Positions 11,341 to 22,305 are shown, counted from the first letter of the stretch. The stretch: DNA of 64,000 nucleotides from Eriocheir sinensis (GCF_024679095.1 NC_066549.1:12413977-12477976), one strand, 5' to 3'. Translations and numbers: made by a program. The notes: generated by a model not told the origin, from the letters alone.

Positions 11341-12300
11341 TCCTGTTGGAATACAAACAGTTAATGATGTGTGCAAATGATGTTATCTAAGAGACCTTGC
11401 TGTTTATATTCAGCGTCAGGAGCGGTGAGACAATATTATTCCACGTACATCGTAAGTTGCACGCGTTAATAGATGCGACTCCCGGGTGCCCTTAGGTAAC
11501 TGAAGTTTATTAGAGGCGTCAGAGCTGCGGTGGACGAAGGAGAGGGAAGCGAGCCGTCAGCATAACTCTTGATTGACAGTTAAAATAATTGACATCTTTC
11601 TACAGGGATCACAATTCTTTCAATATTTCAGGATGCAGAAAAAGGGTATAAATAAAAAAAATTGAAGTGTGAGGAATGCAAAAAGAAAGTGAAAAATGAA
11701 GGAAAAATATTACGCAAGCTAAAAAGAAAAAATGTCAAGGTTACATAGAGATACATAGGAAGAGCCCATAATTACAAGCTATTCCTTAAGATCAGTTTCA
11801 ACAGTATCAGTTTGCTTGTACCCGTTCCTTACAAGCTTCCTAATAAATACTGTAGCGGTTAATATGACTATTTCGGACATTTTTTTTTTATGTTAGTTGT
11901 AGTATTGAGTAAATAAGCCAAGAAGAAAGTAGATGGAAGTAACGTGCGTGGGTTTTAATGAAGGCGAAAACACTTTAGAAACTGGTGTAGATTTATGATT
12001 TGCTAAACAACGTCACCTGTTATAGAGGGAGAGCTTGGAATGCTACCTTGCAAGAGGCTTCATCCTTAAACATATCTAAACTACATTTGAAACATCCACT
12101 CGTTTTCAACATTTACGAATTCTCTGCTTGATGAAAACCATAAAACAAGTTATAATCGTCGTTCAGTAGTTAAGTCATTTTCGGGATAAACTTTCTCCCA
12201 TCATTATTTGAGGGAGTAGGAGAAGATATTACCTAAGTGAGGATGATCTCATTCCTTCATGGTCAGGACGAGAGCTATGGGAACACTGGAAGATATACTG
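11341..12300. other. Unique sequence, no gene seen
   Basis: About 950 bp, AT-rich in the middle, with no supported frame, RNA or repeat. Confidence 0.4.
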
Positions 12301-12319
12301 GAGAGGTCCGCTTCCCTCT

Positions 12320-12638
12320 TATAGTATTTCCATGTGAAACTGGCCGGTGGGGGGGTGGCGGCTGCGTACTCATCCCCGCCCCGCACCTTGCCACACACGT
12401 TGTCAAGTGTCGTGGTATTTATACAAAATCTTTGTTATTATCCTAAAAACGAAACAATCTTAACACTATATGACCTAACCGGATTATCCAATTATTTTAT
12501 TAGATTAATTTAGAAGTAGTACATAGCTGGCATATGAGAGGAAGCGAGAGGTGTTGAGAGTGTGTGGCAAGGTGCGGGGCGGGGATGACCACGCAGCCGC
12601 CACCACCCCATTGGCCAGTTTCACATGGAAATACTATA
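12320..12638. mobile_element. Fold-back element (family F1), copy 1
   Basis: Left arm 12320-12407 and right arm 12550-12638 are reverse complements over about 88 bp with few mismatches. Outer ends are tatagtatttccatgtgaaa and its complement; arms share gcaaggtgcggggcgggga. The 140-bp centre is AT-rich and non-coding. The inner edge of the right arm (catatgagaggaagcgagag) resembles the element at 27460-27613. Confidence 0.75.
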
Positions 12639-12647
12639 GTTAATGAA

Positions 12648-12649
<2 letters not shown>

Positions 12650-12694
<45 letters not shown>

Positions 12695-12792
12695 TCCTTT
12701 CTCCCTCCCAAATTACTTAAGAACAACTGCCTATTTAAATCACTGAGTAAGAGCAAAAGTTTTATACGTGTCATGAAATTGCATGTCTACAT

Positions 12793-12852
<60 letters not shown>
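12650..12852. repeat. (CT)n and (GT)n microsatellites
   Basis: CT at 12650-12690 directly beside the fold-back element, and pure GT at 12796-12852. Confidence 0.93.
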
Positions 12853-12855
<3 letters not shown>

Positions 12856-13042
12856 GTAGATTATGTATGAGCTGTGTCGTGTGAAAAAAATAATAGGATC
12901 TACATAAATAGCCTTTTGCGCGTAACTAGTTAATTTTTTGTTAATTTTGTGTCTCGTATGCAATCTGTTTTTGGAAAGGCAGAACGCAGCAAGCGGGCTT
13001 TTACAGGGATGAGGGTTCGTGTAAATAGGTTTGGGAAATGAG

Positions 13043-13044
<2 letters not shown>

Positions 13045-13082
<38 letters not shown>

Positions 13083-13230
13083 TCACCCACGGCCTGATCA
13101 CGAGCTGGGCTCGCAATCGCCGGCAAGTACCATCCCGACCAGAGCAAGCTATTTATAGTCGACCTCTGGGTACTGCCGTGACCTTCACACACCACGCACT
13201 CCATCTCCCTTGCTCAAGGAGGGACAGTAA
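13045..13230 (-). mobile_element. (CA)n-tailed SINE (family S3), 5'-truncated copy
   Basis: Read on the minus strand, the 3' half of the element is present: cccttgagcaagggagatgg-like sequence, ctgggctcgtgatcaggccg-like sequence, then a (CA)n tail at 13045-13078. The tRNA-like head is missing. It matches the fuller copies at 13455-13785 and 37890-38262. Confidence 0.75.
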
Positions 13231-13454
13231 CCGCAGGAGAAGGACGCAGAGGAAGAGGATAAAAAAGCCAGAGTAGTGTTAAGTATATGAGATGCGAGGA
13301 AAAAAACACACGATCAAAAGGAAGAAAATGTCCCAAAGAAGTTGCTATAGCATTATATGACCTCGACAACAACACGAGAGACTAGACAGTGTAACGATCG
13401 TGAAGCGTGTTTGTTTTGTTCCTGTGGTCCAGCAGTGTTTGGGCATCCCTTTGA

Positions 13455-13785
13455 TGTGTGTGTGTGTGTGTGTGTTGTGTGTGTGTGTGTGTGTGTGTGT
13501 GTTGTGTGTGTGTATTATTCACCACGGCCTGATCAAGAGTTGGACTCGATTTCGCCAGCAGGTACCCTCACGACGTGAGCAAGTGCTCATTCTTGTCGAT
13601 CTCTGGGTACTGCCAGGACCTCACACACCACATACCCCATCCCCCTTGCTCAAGGGGGGACAGTAACCACTCCTAGTCAACGGAAAGAATCCGGCCTGAG
13701 CGGGGCTCGAACCGCCACCTGTTTGGCCGTGAAGACTTGCAGCGTGGCGCTCTAGCCGATTGAGCTACCGGAGCGGTGTGTGTTT
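13455..13785 (-). mobile_element. tRNA-headed SINE with (CA)n tail (family S3), full copy
   Basis: The minus strand begins with a tRNA-like head: A-box ggtagctcaatcggctag, B-box ggttcgagccccgctc. A body with gagcaagggggatggggta follows, ending in an interrupted (CA)n tail at 13455-13513. The head is too diverged and lacks the pairing expected of a working tRNA, so I call a SINE. Related copies are at 13045-13230, 37890-38262 and 63475-63706. Confidence 0.82.
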
Positions 13786-14082
13786 ACCGTTTACCGTTGA
13801 TGAGGTTTCAGGCCCTGCTCCGCCGCTGATGCAACGCTCAACGAGGGCCGTCAGCAATCACAACGTTAGCCTCAATAATAGTCTTCGATGCAATTATTCT
13901 CAAACATCGTAGTGAGTGATTGAGTGTCTTAATTGCTTTCACGAATAATATCATAAATATCCATTAGTTCAGTTTTCATGTCTAATATTTTCATTATAGT
14001 ATCACAATTAAATATCCAACGATTATTTCCAACACACTGAACAATTCATCACACACAATTTATCGTTGAGTACAGACACTGA
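13786..14082. other. AT-rich flank downstream of the LINE ORF1
   Basis: On the minus strand this follows the ORF1 stop. No RT motif is readable, so the LINE is truncated or its second frame lies elsewhere. Confidence 0.4.
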
Positions 14083-14786
14083 TTAATAGCCATGATCGGT
14101 CATGTTACGAATTCTCTCAATTTCAGTCTGGAGAACTACACAACACTGGTCATTCGCTGAGTGGTTGATTTCAGGCTTCTTGTACCTCACACAATTTATG
14201 CATTTCTTCTCAGCCATGGCGCACTCCTGTGATTTATGATTACCAGTGCATTTGAAACAATTTGGGGCGTCTCCATTGGTCTTGGCAGTACAGTTGGCCT
14301 CAAGATGGCCGTATCTCTGACAATGATAGCATATAATTGCATGGTATCTGTCTCTCACTGTGTATATTCCCCATTCTAATTTCAACTTGTCGTGATTCTT
14401 GTGAATCAGCTCTCTTACAGTTGGATCACACCTCAGAATGTAGTGCATCGTGCCGCCAGCTGCAGGCTTACTAAAAACGAGCTCAATCTTATTCTCAACA
14501 TCCTCAATTGCGTGTAAGAACTCATTGCGGTCTAAGATGGTCTCTTTTATTTTTTCCTTGGTCTCCTCTTTATGCACATTGCATATCATGATCTTTGGTT
14601 TCATCTTTCCAACACTCTTGGTACTAATTTGCTCAACAGACTCCAATTTTTGAGCTGCCTCAGCCCTTGTGTTCTCATTATCAAAGTTCATGACAATATT
14701 ACCTCCATTTGTGAATCTTGAATCAGTTATTTGAATACCATTCAATGCCCGGGAGACTTCATCCTTCATATCTGTTGCCTTCTTTT

Positions 14787-14790
<4 letters not shown>
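14083..14790 (-). CDS. Non-LTR retrotransposon ORF1 (gag-like) with three zinc knuckles, partial
   Basis: About 235 residues of real-looking protein end at a TAA. The C-terminal third holds three cysteine-histidine knuckles. Counting from the Met at 14838, these are C170-C173-H178-C183 (CX2CX4HX4C), C194-C197-H201-C206 (CX2CX3HX4C) and C213-C216-H226-C232 (wide spacing). The middle part is basic and mixed alpha/beta in look, as in the RNA-binding ORF1 proteins of jockey/I-type LINEs, which coat the element RNA. The frame runs without a stop upstream into a (GT)n tract, so the first ~16 residues (His-Thr repeats) are microsatellite and the true N-terminus is lost. No RT frame follows within 300 bp. 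The element type is known; the exact clade is not resolved. Confidence 0.8.

Positions 14791-14830
<40 letters not shown>
14790..14830. repeat. (GT)n microsatellite at the ORF1 break
   Basis: Pure GT that truncates the LINE ORF1 at its 5' side. Confidence 0.95.
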
Positions 14831-14833
<3 letters not shown>

Positions 14834-14858
14834 ATCATATGAACAATGAAACAATGAA

Positions 14859-15585
14859 ATGGAGAAACGAAAGAGACGAGGAGGGAAGAAAGGAAGGAAG
14901 GATGGAAGGGAAGAAGGAAGGAAGGAAGGAAGAAGAAAGGACGAAAGGATGCAAGAATGGAAAGAAGGAGAGAGGGAAGAAAGAAAGGGAAGGGTTAAAA
15001 AAGGAAGAGGGGAAGGAAGAAAGGAAGGAAGGAAAGAAGGAAGAAAGGAAGGAAGGAAGAAAGGAAGGAAGGAAGAAATCTAGGAAGGAAGCAAAAAAGA
15101 AGGAAGGATGGAATGACAAAAGGAAGAGAGCAAGGAAGAAAGGAAGGAAGGAAGGAAGGACGGAGGAAGGAAGGAAAGAAGGAAGTGAGAAAGGAAAAAA
15201 AGGAAGGAAGGAAAGAAGGAGGGAAGGAAGGGAAGGTGGAAGGGAAGCATGAAAGGAAGCAAAGAAGGATGGAAGGGAGGGAAGATGGAAGGAGGGAAGG
15301 AAGAATGAAAAGCAAGGATGCAAGGAAGGAAAGGAAGGGAAGGGAAGGGAAGATGGAAGGAAGGAAGAAAGAAAGGAATTGAAGAAAGGAAGGAAGGGAG
15401 AACGGAAAGAAGAATGAAAGCAAGCAAATAAGCAAGGAAGGAAGGAATGAAGAAAGAAAGAAAGAAAGAGACGGAAGACATAATGAAGGAATGGGAGAAG
15501 GAAGGAGGAGAAAAGAAAGAAAGGAAGCAAAAAAACAAGGAAGGAAGGAGGGAAGTAAAAAAAGAGAAGGAAGGAAACACACATA
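14859..15585. repeat. (GGAA)n polypurine tract, about 725 bp
   Basis: GGAA and GAAA tetramers with small variants. All minus frames are long Ser/Phe/Leu/Pro-rich readings; none is a gene. Confidence 0.95.
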
Positions 15586-15832
15586 CACACACACACAAAA
15601 AAAAAAAAAACATTCATTCTCCCCTTCCTCCCCCACACAAACACACGTACACACTCACAGCACAAAGTGGGCATGGCAAGCTACTCATACAACAACAAAC
15701 ACCGATTCCAACAAAAGCATCAACTGCGCATCAAAAACACCGTTAACAACACGTAGTTCAGAGGCACGAGAGGAATCACAGAGGGGCTTTTCTATACGTG
15801 ACAACAGAACAATAATGGAGAGACATCAAGCA

Positions 15833-16235
15833 TTCCAGTCAGTCAGTCAATCAGTCGGTCAGTTAGTCAGTCAGTCAGGCAGTTATTCAGTCAGTTAGTC
15901 AGCTAGTCAGTCAGTTAGTTAGTCAGTCAGGCAGCTATTCAGTCAGTTAGTCAGCTAGTCAGTCAGTTAGTCAGTCAGTCAGGCAGCTATTCAGTCAGTT
16001 AGTCAGCTAGTCAGTCAGTTAGTCAGTCAGTCAGGCAGCTATTCAGTCAGTTAGTCAGCTAGTCAGTCAGTCAGTCAGGCAGCTATTCAGTCAGTTAGTC
16101 AGCTAGTCAGTCAGTCAGTCAGGCAGCTATTCAGTCAGTTAGTCAGCTAGTCAGTCAGTTTGTCAGCTAGTCAGTCAGTTAGTCAGTCAGTCAGGCAGCT
16201 ATTCAGTCAGTAAGTCAGCCAGTCAGTCAGTTAGA
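15833..16235. repeat. (TCAG)n array with 52/44-bp higher-order units
   Basis: TCAG tetramers with fixed variants. The marker gcagctattcag (first copy gcagttattcag) starts at 15879, 15931, 15983, 16035, 16079, 16123 and 16195, giving spacings of 52, 52, 52, 44, 44 and 72, all multiples of 4. Confidence 0.92.
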
Positions 16236-16275
16236 GGGAGAATCATCCAGGCAGTTTATCGGGAAGAAGGGCAAA

Positions 16276-16365
16276 CATACATACATACATACATCATACA
16301 TACATACGTACATATATACTTACATACATGCATACACACATTACACAGACAGACAGACAGACATG
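16276..16365. repeat. (CATA)n and (CAGA)n microsatellites
   Basis: CATA tetramers to about 16340, then (CAGA)n at 16345-16363. The next 400 bp contain scattered CAGA words only. Confidence 0.88.
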
Positions 16366-16784
16366 AATAAAGGAAAATAATAAAAGATAAATAGACGAGC
16401 AGGCAAGCAAATATGATGAATAGTCAGATGACCAACTACACAGACAGACAAAACACAGATAGGCAGACAGAAACACAGACACACAAACAAAGAAATAGGT
16501 AGACAGATAGACAGACTGACACGCAAAGACTTAAAACACACAGACTGGCAAATCCTCTTAATTGATATAATTCATCAAAGAACAATTTACATATCAGCCA
16601 CTCATCCAGCCAGTCGATCCGCCATTGGTCAGTCAGCGTATACTAGTCAGTCAGGGTTATTTTAGCGGTAGAGCGTGAACATTCTATTGTCATAAACTCT
16701 GAGCAAATCCTCGTACCTTCTCTTTTTTATAACTGTCTCAAGACCCAAGTTGTATGTTTAGGTCAAAAGGTAAAACTGGGATCA

Positions 16785-17060
16785 TACGCTATAGTTGCGC
16801 GCGGCGGTGTTCATCTCCGTCTCGTTGGTCTTTCGAGCTTGTGGTGGGAGACAGTCCATTAACCCGACGCAGGGGAAGTCCAACATCCGGGTTACCACAG
16901 TTTACCTTCCCTAAGTTTCCCCGGGTACCCATTTATCGACCATCCCGAAAGAAAGGTGGACAGTTGGTTGGGCTGCACGCTGACTGCCCAGGCCAGGATT
17001 CGAACACTGGCCCGCAGATTCGTAAATAGAAACGCTAACCACTGCACCGAGAGTATGTGG
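16785..17060 (-). mobile_element. tRNA-headed SINE (family S2)
   Basis: The minus strand starts ctctcggtgcagtggttagc (A-box region) and has the B-box-like gtgttcgaatcctgg about 35 bp on. The body contains gggtacccggggaaactta, and the end carries gacggagatgaacaccgccg. Part of the body recurs at 1-80; the end module recurs in plus orientation at 8865-8895 and 32081-32137. It makes no protein. Confidence 0.75.
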
Positions 17061-17373
17061 GGGGAGGTTTTAGTGCTTGTATGATTATCTTGCCCATATT
17101 GCTGGTACTCCCTCTCTGGGCCATTTCCTTCAGTCATTTTCAAGCCATCAGTTTCCCAGATGCTGTTCCTTACGAGCTCTCTAGGGATGATTTTTACGAC
17201 TGTTTTCTATGTAAGATATAATAAGGCGCAGGAATGACAAGTGAAAAATAGTAACTGGAATTGAAGTATTATGGAATTCAAAGAAGGCTCAAACCATTTT
17301 AGAATCTGCCATTAGCTTTTGAGTCAGTAATCAATGAAATCTCTTAGTGAAGGCGAGATGGAATATGGCCGTT

Positions 17374-17413
<40 letters not shown>
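17374..17413. repeat. (CT)n microsatellite
   Basis: Pure CT. Confidence 0.93.
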
Positions 17414-17416
<3 letters not shown>

Positions 17417-17574
17417 CCGTTACACTGAAATGTTTATAAAATTATTGTTTGTCATTGCATTTTTGTGTCGCTTCCTTGTCAGCCACCTCAAAGGCACAGA
17501 AAAAAAGATATGGAATTTTAAGCGTCCCTTTGAGGACTTCCTTTTCATATTTCACCTCTTTGTAAACCCATTCT

Positions 17575-17960
17575 CTCTCCTTCTCCTTTTCCTTCTCCTC
17601 CTCCTCTTCCTTCTCTTCCTCCTCCTGTCATACTCACAATCTCTCCACTCCTCTTTGTCTTCCTCTTCCTCCTCCTTTTCCTCCTCCCTCTCCTCCTGAC
17701 AAACCCACCATCTCTCCATTCCTGTCTAGCTTCCTCTTCCTCCTCCTACTGTCATTCAAATTTCCTTCAACCTCACATTGCCTCCTCATCTTCCTCCTCC
17801 TCCCCCTCCGCCTTCCCTTTCTCCTCCTCCTCCTCCTTCTTTGTACCCGTTTTCTTTATTCATCGCTCTTGTCCTCGTGCTGTTCCTCATCATTCTCTTC
17901 CTCCCCTGTCTCCCTTTCTCCTACTGCAACTACAACAACAACAACTACTACTACTACTAT

Positions 17961-17998
<38 letters not shown>
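17575..17998. repeat. CCT-rich pyrimidine tract ending in (ACT)n
   Basis: CTC/CCT words to about 17925, then ACA and ACT trinucleotides at 17930-17998. The 340 bp after it are unique with no gene. Confidence 0.85.
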
Positions 17999-18340
17999 TC
18001 CTTCCTCCTGCTTATGTCACAAAGGGGCTCTACGTCAGCGCCCTCTTCGTGGAACCGACAATAATCACCACTCGGCTTTTCTTAAGGCAGGCGTCTACAA
18101 GAGGGCGCCTTAAACGTAAACAACTTTGCTGCGAGTTTTATCCAATCACCAGAAATTACAGGAAGCACCAGAGTGTTTTCTCCCCTATATTATTCTATTC
18201 ATTTTTAAAATCGGTGTATGTAGGCCAGTAATGCCGTGTTTGAAAGTGAAATGTGTTTTCCTCGACCCATCAACTTATTTTATGCGTAGAAGGAAAATCA
18301 AGGGGTGGGGGAGGAGGAAGAGGCGGGAGAGGAGGAAGAG

Positions 18341-19930
18341 GAAACATAGAAACATGGAAATGCAGGCAACAGATAGCTTATTGTCTCATTACGAGGTTGC
18401 CTGCTCTGGTGATTTAATCAGCTCGACAGCCACTTCATGTTGCAAAGTCAATGAATGCACTTCGGTATTCAACTTACTCCTGCCGCAAAAAAATAATGGT
18501 CGATTCGACATTTAAAGGAGTTGATGGTATTCGCATTACTACTTCGGAAGGAAGATTGTTCCAATGGTGGATCACTCGGTTTGAGAAGAAACTCTTACCA
18601 GTGTCTGTACTACATCGCCTCGCTTAATGGGAAACCAATATTTCTAGTTCTTGAGTTGGTTTGCAGTTCAGAGAAGTTACTGAACTTTTTCAGGTACCTG
18701 AAGTCTTGAATAATATCTCCTCTTAAGCATCTTTTCTCCAATCTAAAGAGATTCAGTCGCTTGAGTCGTTCATCGTACGGTTGAGCCCTTAAGGTTGGAA
18801 TAATTTTCATGGCGCGTCGTTGTACACTTTCCAGTAGTTCAATGTCCTTCCTGTAATTTTGGGACCAGAACCGTGCTGAATATTCGAAATGGGGTCTTGC
18901 CAATGAATTATACAAGGATAGCATTACTTCTACCATTACTTCTGGCGTTTTACACTCGAAGTTCCTGTCTATGAACCAGAACATAGTGTTGGCTTTGTTA
19001 TATGCATTTTTACAGTGCTTCGCGTGTTTCAGGTCACTGTTGATAGTGACCTCAAGATCCGATTATTTCTGCAAAACCTGCAGACGTTTCCCATGCATGA
19101 TGTATGTATGGTTATTTTTTCTGGATCCAAAGTGCATGATTTTACATTTCTCAACACTGGAGAACATTTGCCCCTTTTCAGACCATTGGATGATTTGGTT
19201 ATGGATCATTTGGTTGGTTTCACAGTCGGCCTTTCCACCCACTTTGGTTTCATCAGCAAATTTCGACTGGGAGCATTTCAGTCCTGTTTCTAGATCGTTG
19301 ATATAAACGATAAAGAAAATGGGTCCAAGCACTGTCCCATGAGATACTCAACTAGTGACTGGAAGCTGCTCGTAGGCCTGTCCGTTGAGTAGCACTCGTT
19401 GTTTTCTGTTGGTAAGCCAGTCTCTTACCAACGTGATAAGATTGGCTCTAACACCCGCTAACTGTAGTTTCTTAAGGAGTCACTCGTGTGGTGCCTTGTC
19501 GAAGGCTTTCTGGAAGCCCAGGTAAATAACATCACTCAGAGTGTGGTCATCCCAGTTTCTATATATACCTTGGAAGAAGTCCAGTAGCTTTGTTAAAAAG
19601 GAACGCTTGTTTCTAAAACAGTGCTGGGTGTCGGAAACTATAATCTTCTAGAATACAGACGTTTTTTTTCTTCTTTTAGGTGCTGTCTGCAGCGCCGGTT
19701 GGCCCTCTTGAGGGGACTCTTGGACGCACCCATCCCGTTCATGGCACATACGAATTGTATTTATAGTGGCTGCCGTAATACATGACTAACAACATAAAGA
19801 ATTTTGCTGCTTTCCAATGTCAAATTAATGGCTGTGGTTTAGGGCAACGCTCTTATTTCTTTTTGAAAATCGGCGTAACGTTCGCCATTTTCCAGTCTTT
19901 AGCGACCTTGTTTAGTTGTACTGATCGGAG
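18341..19930 (-). pseudogene. Dead CR1-like LINE (family C1), RT and 3' end
   Basis: Read on the minus strand this runs from DWKMANVTPIFKK (near 19890) through the RT core to a C-terminal region with YRKDIELLESVQRRAMKIIP, then a 3' UTR ending in gaaacatg-like repeats near 18341. It is the same family as the copy at 58990-60829. It is inactive. Motif A reads YLGFQKAFD instead of YLDF, the catalytic FADD is FADE, an in-frame stop follows APHE, and there are frameshifts and a 12-bp insertion in the C-terminal part. About 130 bp between the NYRP-like segment and the RSFLTKLLDFF segment are replaced by a SINE S1 tail. The 5' side stops at a 27-bp minisatellite. Confidence 0.88.
19680..19795 (-). 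mobile_element. SINE S1 tail inserted in the LINE at 18341-19930
   Basis: The minus strand reads tattacggcagccactataa, then aacgggatgggtgcgtccaa, matching cacggcagacactataaat and actaacgggctgaggtcgtc in the SINE at 6249-6981. It ends in an A-rich run. The head is not visible. Confidence 0.6.
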
Positions 19931-20172
19931 GAGGAGAAGGAGAGGAGACAGAGGAGGAGGAGAAGGAGGAGGAGACAGAGGAGGAGGAGAAGGAAGGGGA
20001 GACAGAGGAGGAGGAGAAGGAGGAGGAGACAGAGGAGGAGGAGAAGGAAGGGGAGACAGAGGAGGAGGAGAAGGAGAGGAGACAGAGGAGGAGGAGAAGG
20101 AGGAGGAGACAGAGGAGGAGGAGAAGGAAGGGGAGACAGAGGAGGAGGAGAAGGAGGAGGAGAAGGAGGATA
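19927..20172. repeat. 27-bp purine minisatellite with 54-bp dimers
   Basis: The word gacagaggag recurs at 19947, 19974, 20001, 20028, 20055, 20081, 20108 and 20135, i.e. every 27 bp with one 26-bp step. Units with gaaggaggag alternate with units with gaaggaaggg, giving a 54-bp higher order. Confidence 0.93.
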
Positions 20173-20905
20173 GATTTTAGGGAAAGCAAGAAGAGACATT
20201 ATGTATACTTGCCGTCATAAAAAGAAGGTAAAAAAAAAGTGGAAAGGACGCTACTTCACCCTTCTAAGCGCTCACGGAACTTGAATTTTATACCCGACAA
20301 ATCATCACATTAACTAACCCAACTACAGTCTCCTTCGTTTTGCATCCCCTGTCGAAGAATAAACCAATAAAACCGCATAATCTCTTCTTACCAACACCGC
20401 AGACAAAGCTCACCCTCTCAGCAGCCTTACAAGCCACTAATTAGATCGAACCTTTAACGAATCCAACAATCACACGCTGCTTAAAGGAGGAAGGGGAGCG
20501 GATTGGCCAAAGATAACGCTTAATCGGAAGGAGTAATGTCTCTGAACACTTCAGGGAAAGGAGGGCAGGAGAGGGTGAGTCAACAAGGGCAGGAATATAG
20601 GTTGAACATGAGGGACAAAGGGTTGGATGCGAAGGGAAGAGAGATTAAGAGACGGATAAGGTTTAGGGAACGGACGTGAGGGAGAAGTAAAGGATATGGA
20701 AGGGAAGAAAGAGGAGGAGAAGCTGGAAAAGGAGCAGGAGGAGGAGGAGGAGGAGGAGGAGGAAGAGAAGGAAGGAGGAGGGAAGGAAGAAAGAGCAGGG
20801 AGACGATATCGGGCAGTCCATGATGTTAGGAAATTATGTAAATCTTCGTGTCCTTGTGTGTTTATGTGTGTGTATGTCTCCAACTATTTTTTTTTTAACA
20901 ATATA

Positions 20906-20907
<2 letters not shown>
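20173..20907. other. Unique sequence with GGA-rich patch, no gene seen
   Basis: A (GGA)n patch lies near 20735-20765. Nothing else is supported. Confidence 0.4.

Positions 20908-20964
<57 letters not shown>
20908..20964. repeat. Compound (CT)n(CA)n microsatellite
   Basis: Short CT followed directly by CA. On the minus strand this is the same TG-then-AG order as at 4103-4288. Confidence 0.92.
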
Positions 20965-21985
20965 GCAACCTCCTTCCTCCAACTATTGTTTCTCCACAGC
21001 TACCAACTCGACTTGCATGGAGGAGATAGATAGATCGAGAGATAGAGAGACAGATAGCCTGATAGATACATAAATTGATAGAGGAAAAAAAAATCACACA
21101 TATGCCTACATACATAAACAAACAAATAGAAGTCTACGCTCATACACAGACATACATACATACATACACATACATAAAGCAGTGCAAAAGAACAAACACA
21201 CACTCATATGCTTAGTAAAGAGACAGTATGGGGCGTGAGTATGTCCCTGCTATTTTAATAATCGTCAAGCAAACACATTCAGGAGTCTTTTTCAACACGA
21301 GGGCACGCAAGATTAATGGCGTATAGCGTGTGCCAATCAGGATATAGGTAAAAAAATTCCAGTTGGTTCCTATTTGGCTTGTTCTGAAAACGATTTACTG
21401 CTTTGGCAACGTTCATATTTACAGCCGTTAAAGACTTGTTGAGTCGCTAATTTGTTACATGTACCTTTCATCTCCCTTTCCCACAACCATCCCCACTGCG
21501 TCCTCTATGCCTATTACACTTCCCCTTCCCTCATCTAAGCCTTCATTCCTCTCCCTTCATCCGCCCTCATCGCCTTGACCTCCTCTTCCCCTCCTTAATC
21601 ACTCTTCGCCGTTCCGTTCCCTTCTCTTCCTTTTTTGTTTTCGTTTTGCTTCCCTTTTGTAACTTCCCTTTCCTTTCCTTCCCTTCTCCTTCATCGTCCT
21701 TACCTCACCCATCATTCTTCCCATTTCCTTGCCTTCTCTCATTCTCTCCGTCTCCTTTGTCTCGTAACTCAGCGGCTTACCTGGCTCATTTTAGGTATGA
21801 TTTTATTCAATTTTTAAAATAAATTTTTACACGTGTTATTAAATGATTGAATAAGTGTCTGTCACACGTCCTTCCTTCCTCTCCATCTCCTTGGCCTCCT
21901 AAATTAACATAAACTTAAATTCACGGCCAGAGTATCATACAGGTTAAGGTGTTTTGCCTTTAATCAAAATATCAAAGGTATATCC
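20965..21985. other. Unique sequence, no gene seen
   Basis: CATA/GATA-rich at first (to 21170), then unique; C- and T-rich near 21460-21780. No supported gene. Confidence 0.4.
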
Positions 21986-22085
21986 AGTTCTCGAAACGTA
22001 CACCACTGAGTGCCGGGAATCGAACCCGGACCATCAGAATAGAAATCAGGGTGCCAAATCAACTGAGCCACTGATAAGCTGCAAC
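21985..22085 (-). mobile_element. tRNA-like SINE head (family S4) or tRNA pseudogene
   Basis: On the minus strand, agtggctcagttgatttggc (A-box) and gggttcgattcccgg (a textbook B-box) are about 45 bp apart. The acceptor arms do not pair convincingly and the anticodon arm is irregular. A SINE head is more likely than a working tRNA gene; only one copy is in the window, so a tRNA pseudogene is possible. Confidence 0.6.
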
Positions 22086-22227
22086 GTTACCCTGCCAGAG
22101 GCCACTGTAGCAGCACAACCTGATATCCCTCTCTCCACACTGTGTATATGAAAGAAAGGTGACCCCGCTCAGACTCATGGTCGCTGATAAAGCTTTTAAT
22201 CAACCCACATTGTCAAATACGGTGTTC

Positions 22228-22305
22228 ATATACATTAGAGAAACCCCAATAACGCAGTGAAAAAAAGATTCCTCACTGCGTTATCACAGTTTCTCTAATG
22301 TATAT
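22228..22305. other. 78-bp hairpin, 33-bp arms and 12-bp loop
   Basis: Arms 22228-22260 and 22273-22305 are reverse complements with about four mismatches near the middle. They share atatacattagagaaa at the outer ends and ataacgcagtga at the inner ends. A sequence like one arm (cattagagaaactatattaa) occurs near 30060. This could be a tiny inverted-repeat transposon or a hairpin RNA; the sequence alone does not decide. Confidence 0.75.

Noticed and set aside
13690..13785. Possible functional tRNA gene (minus strand)
   Set aside because: A- and B-boxes are present, but the acceptor and anticodon arms do not pair properly and the sequence continues into a SINE body with (CA)n tail.
21985..22085. 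Possible functional tRNA gene (minus strand)
   Set aside because: Good B-box, but no convincing cloverleaf. A SINE head or tRNA pseudogene is more likely.
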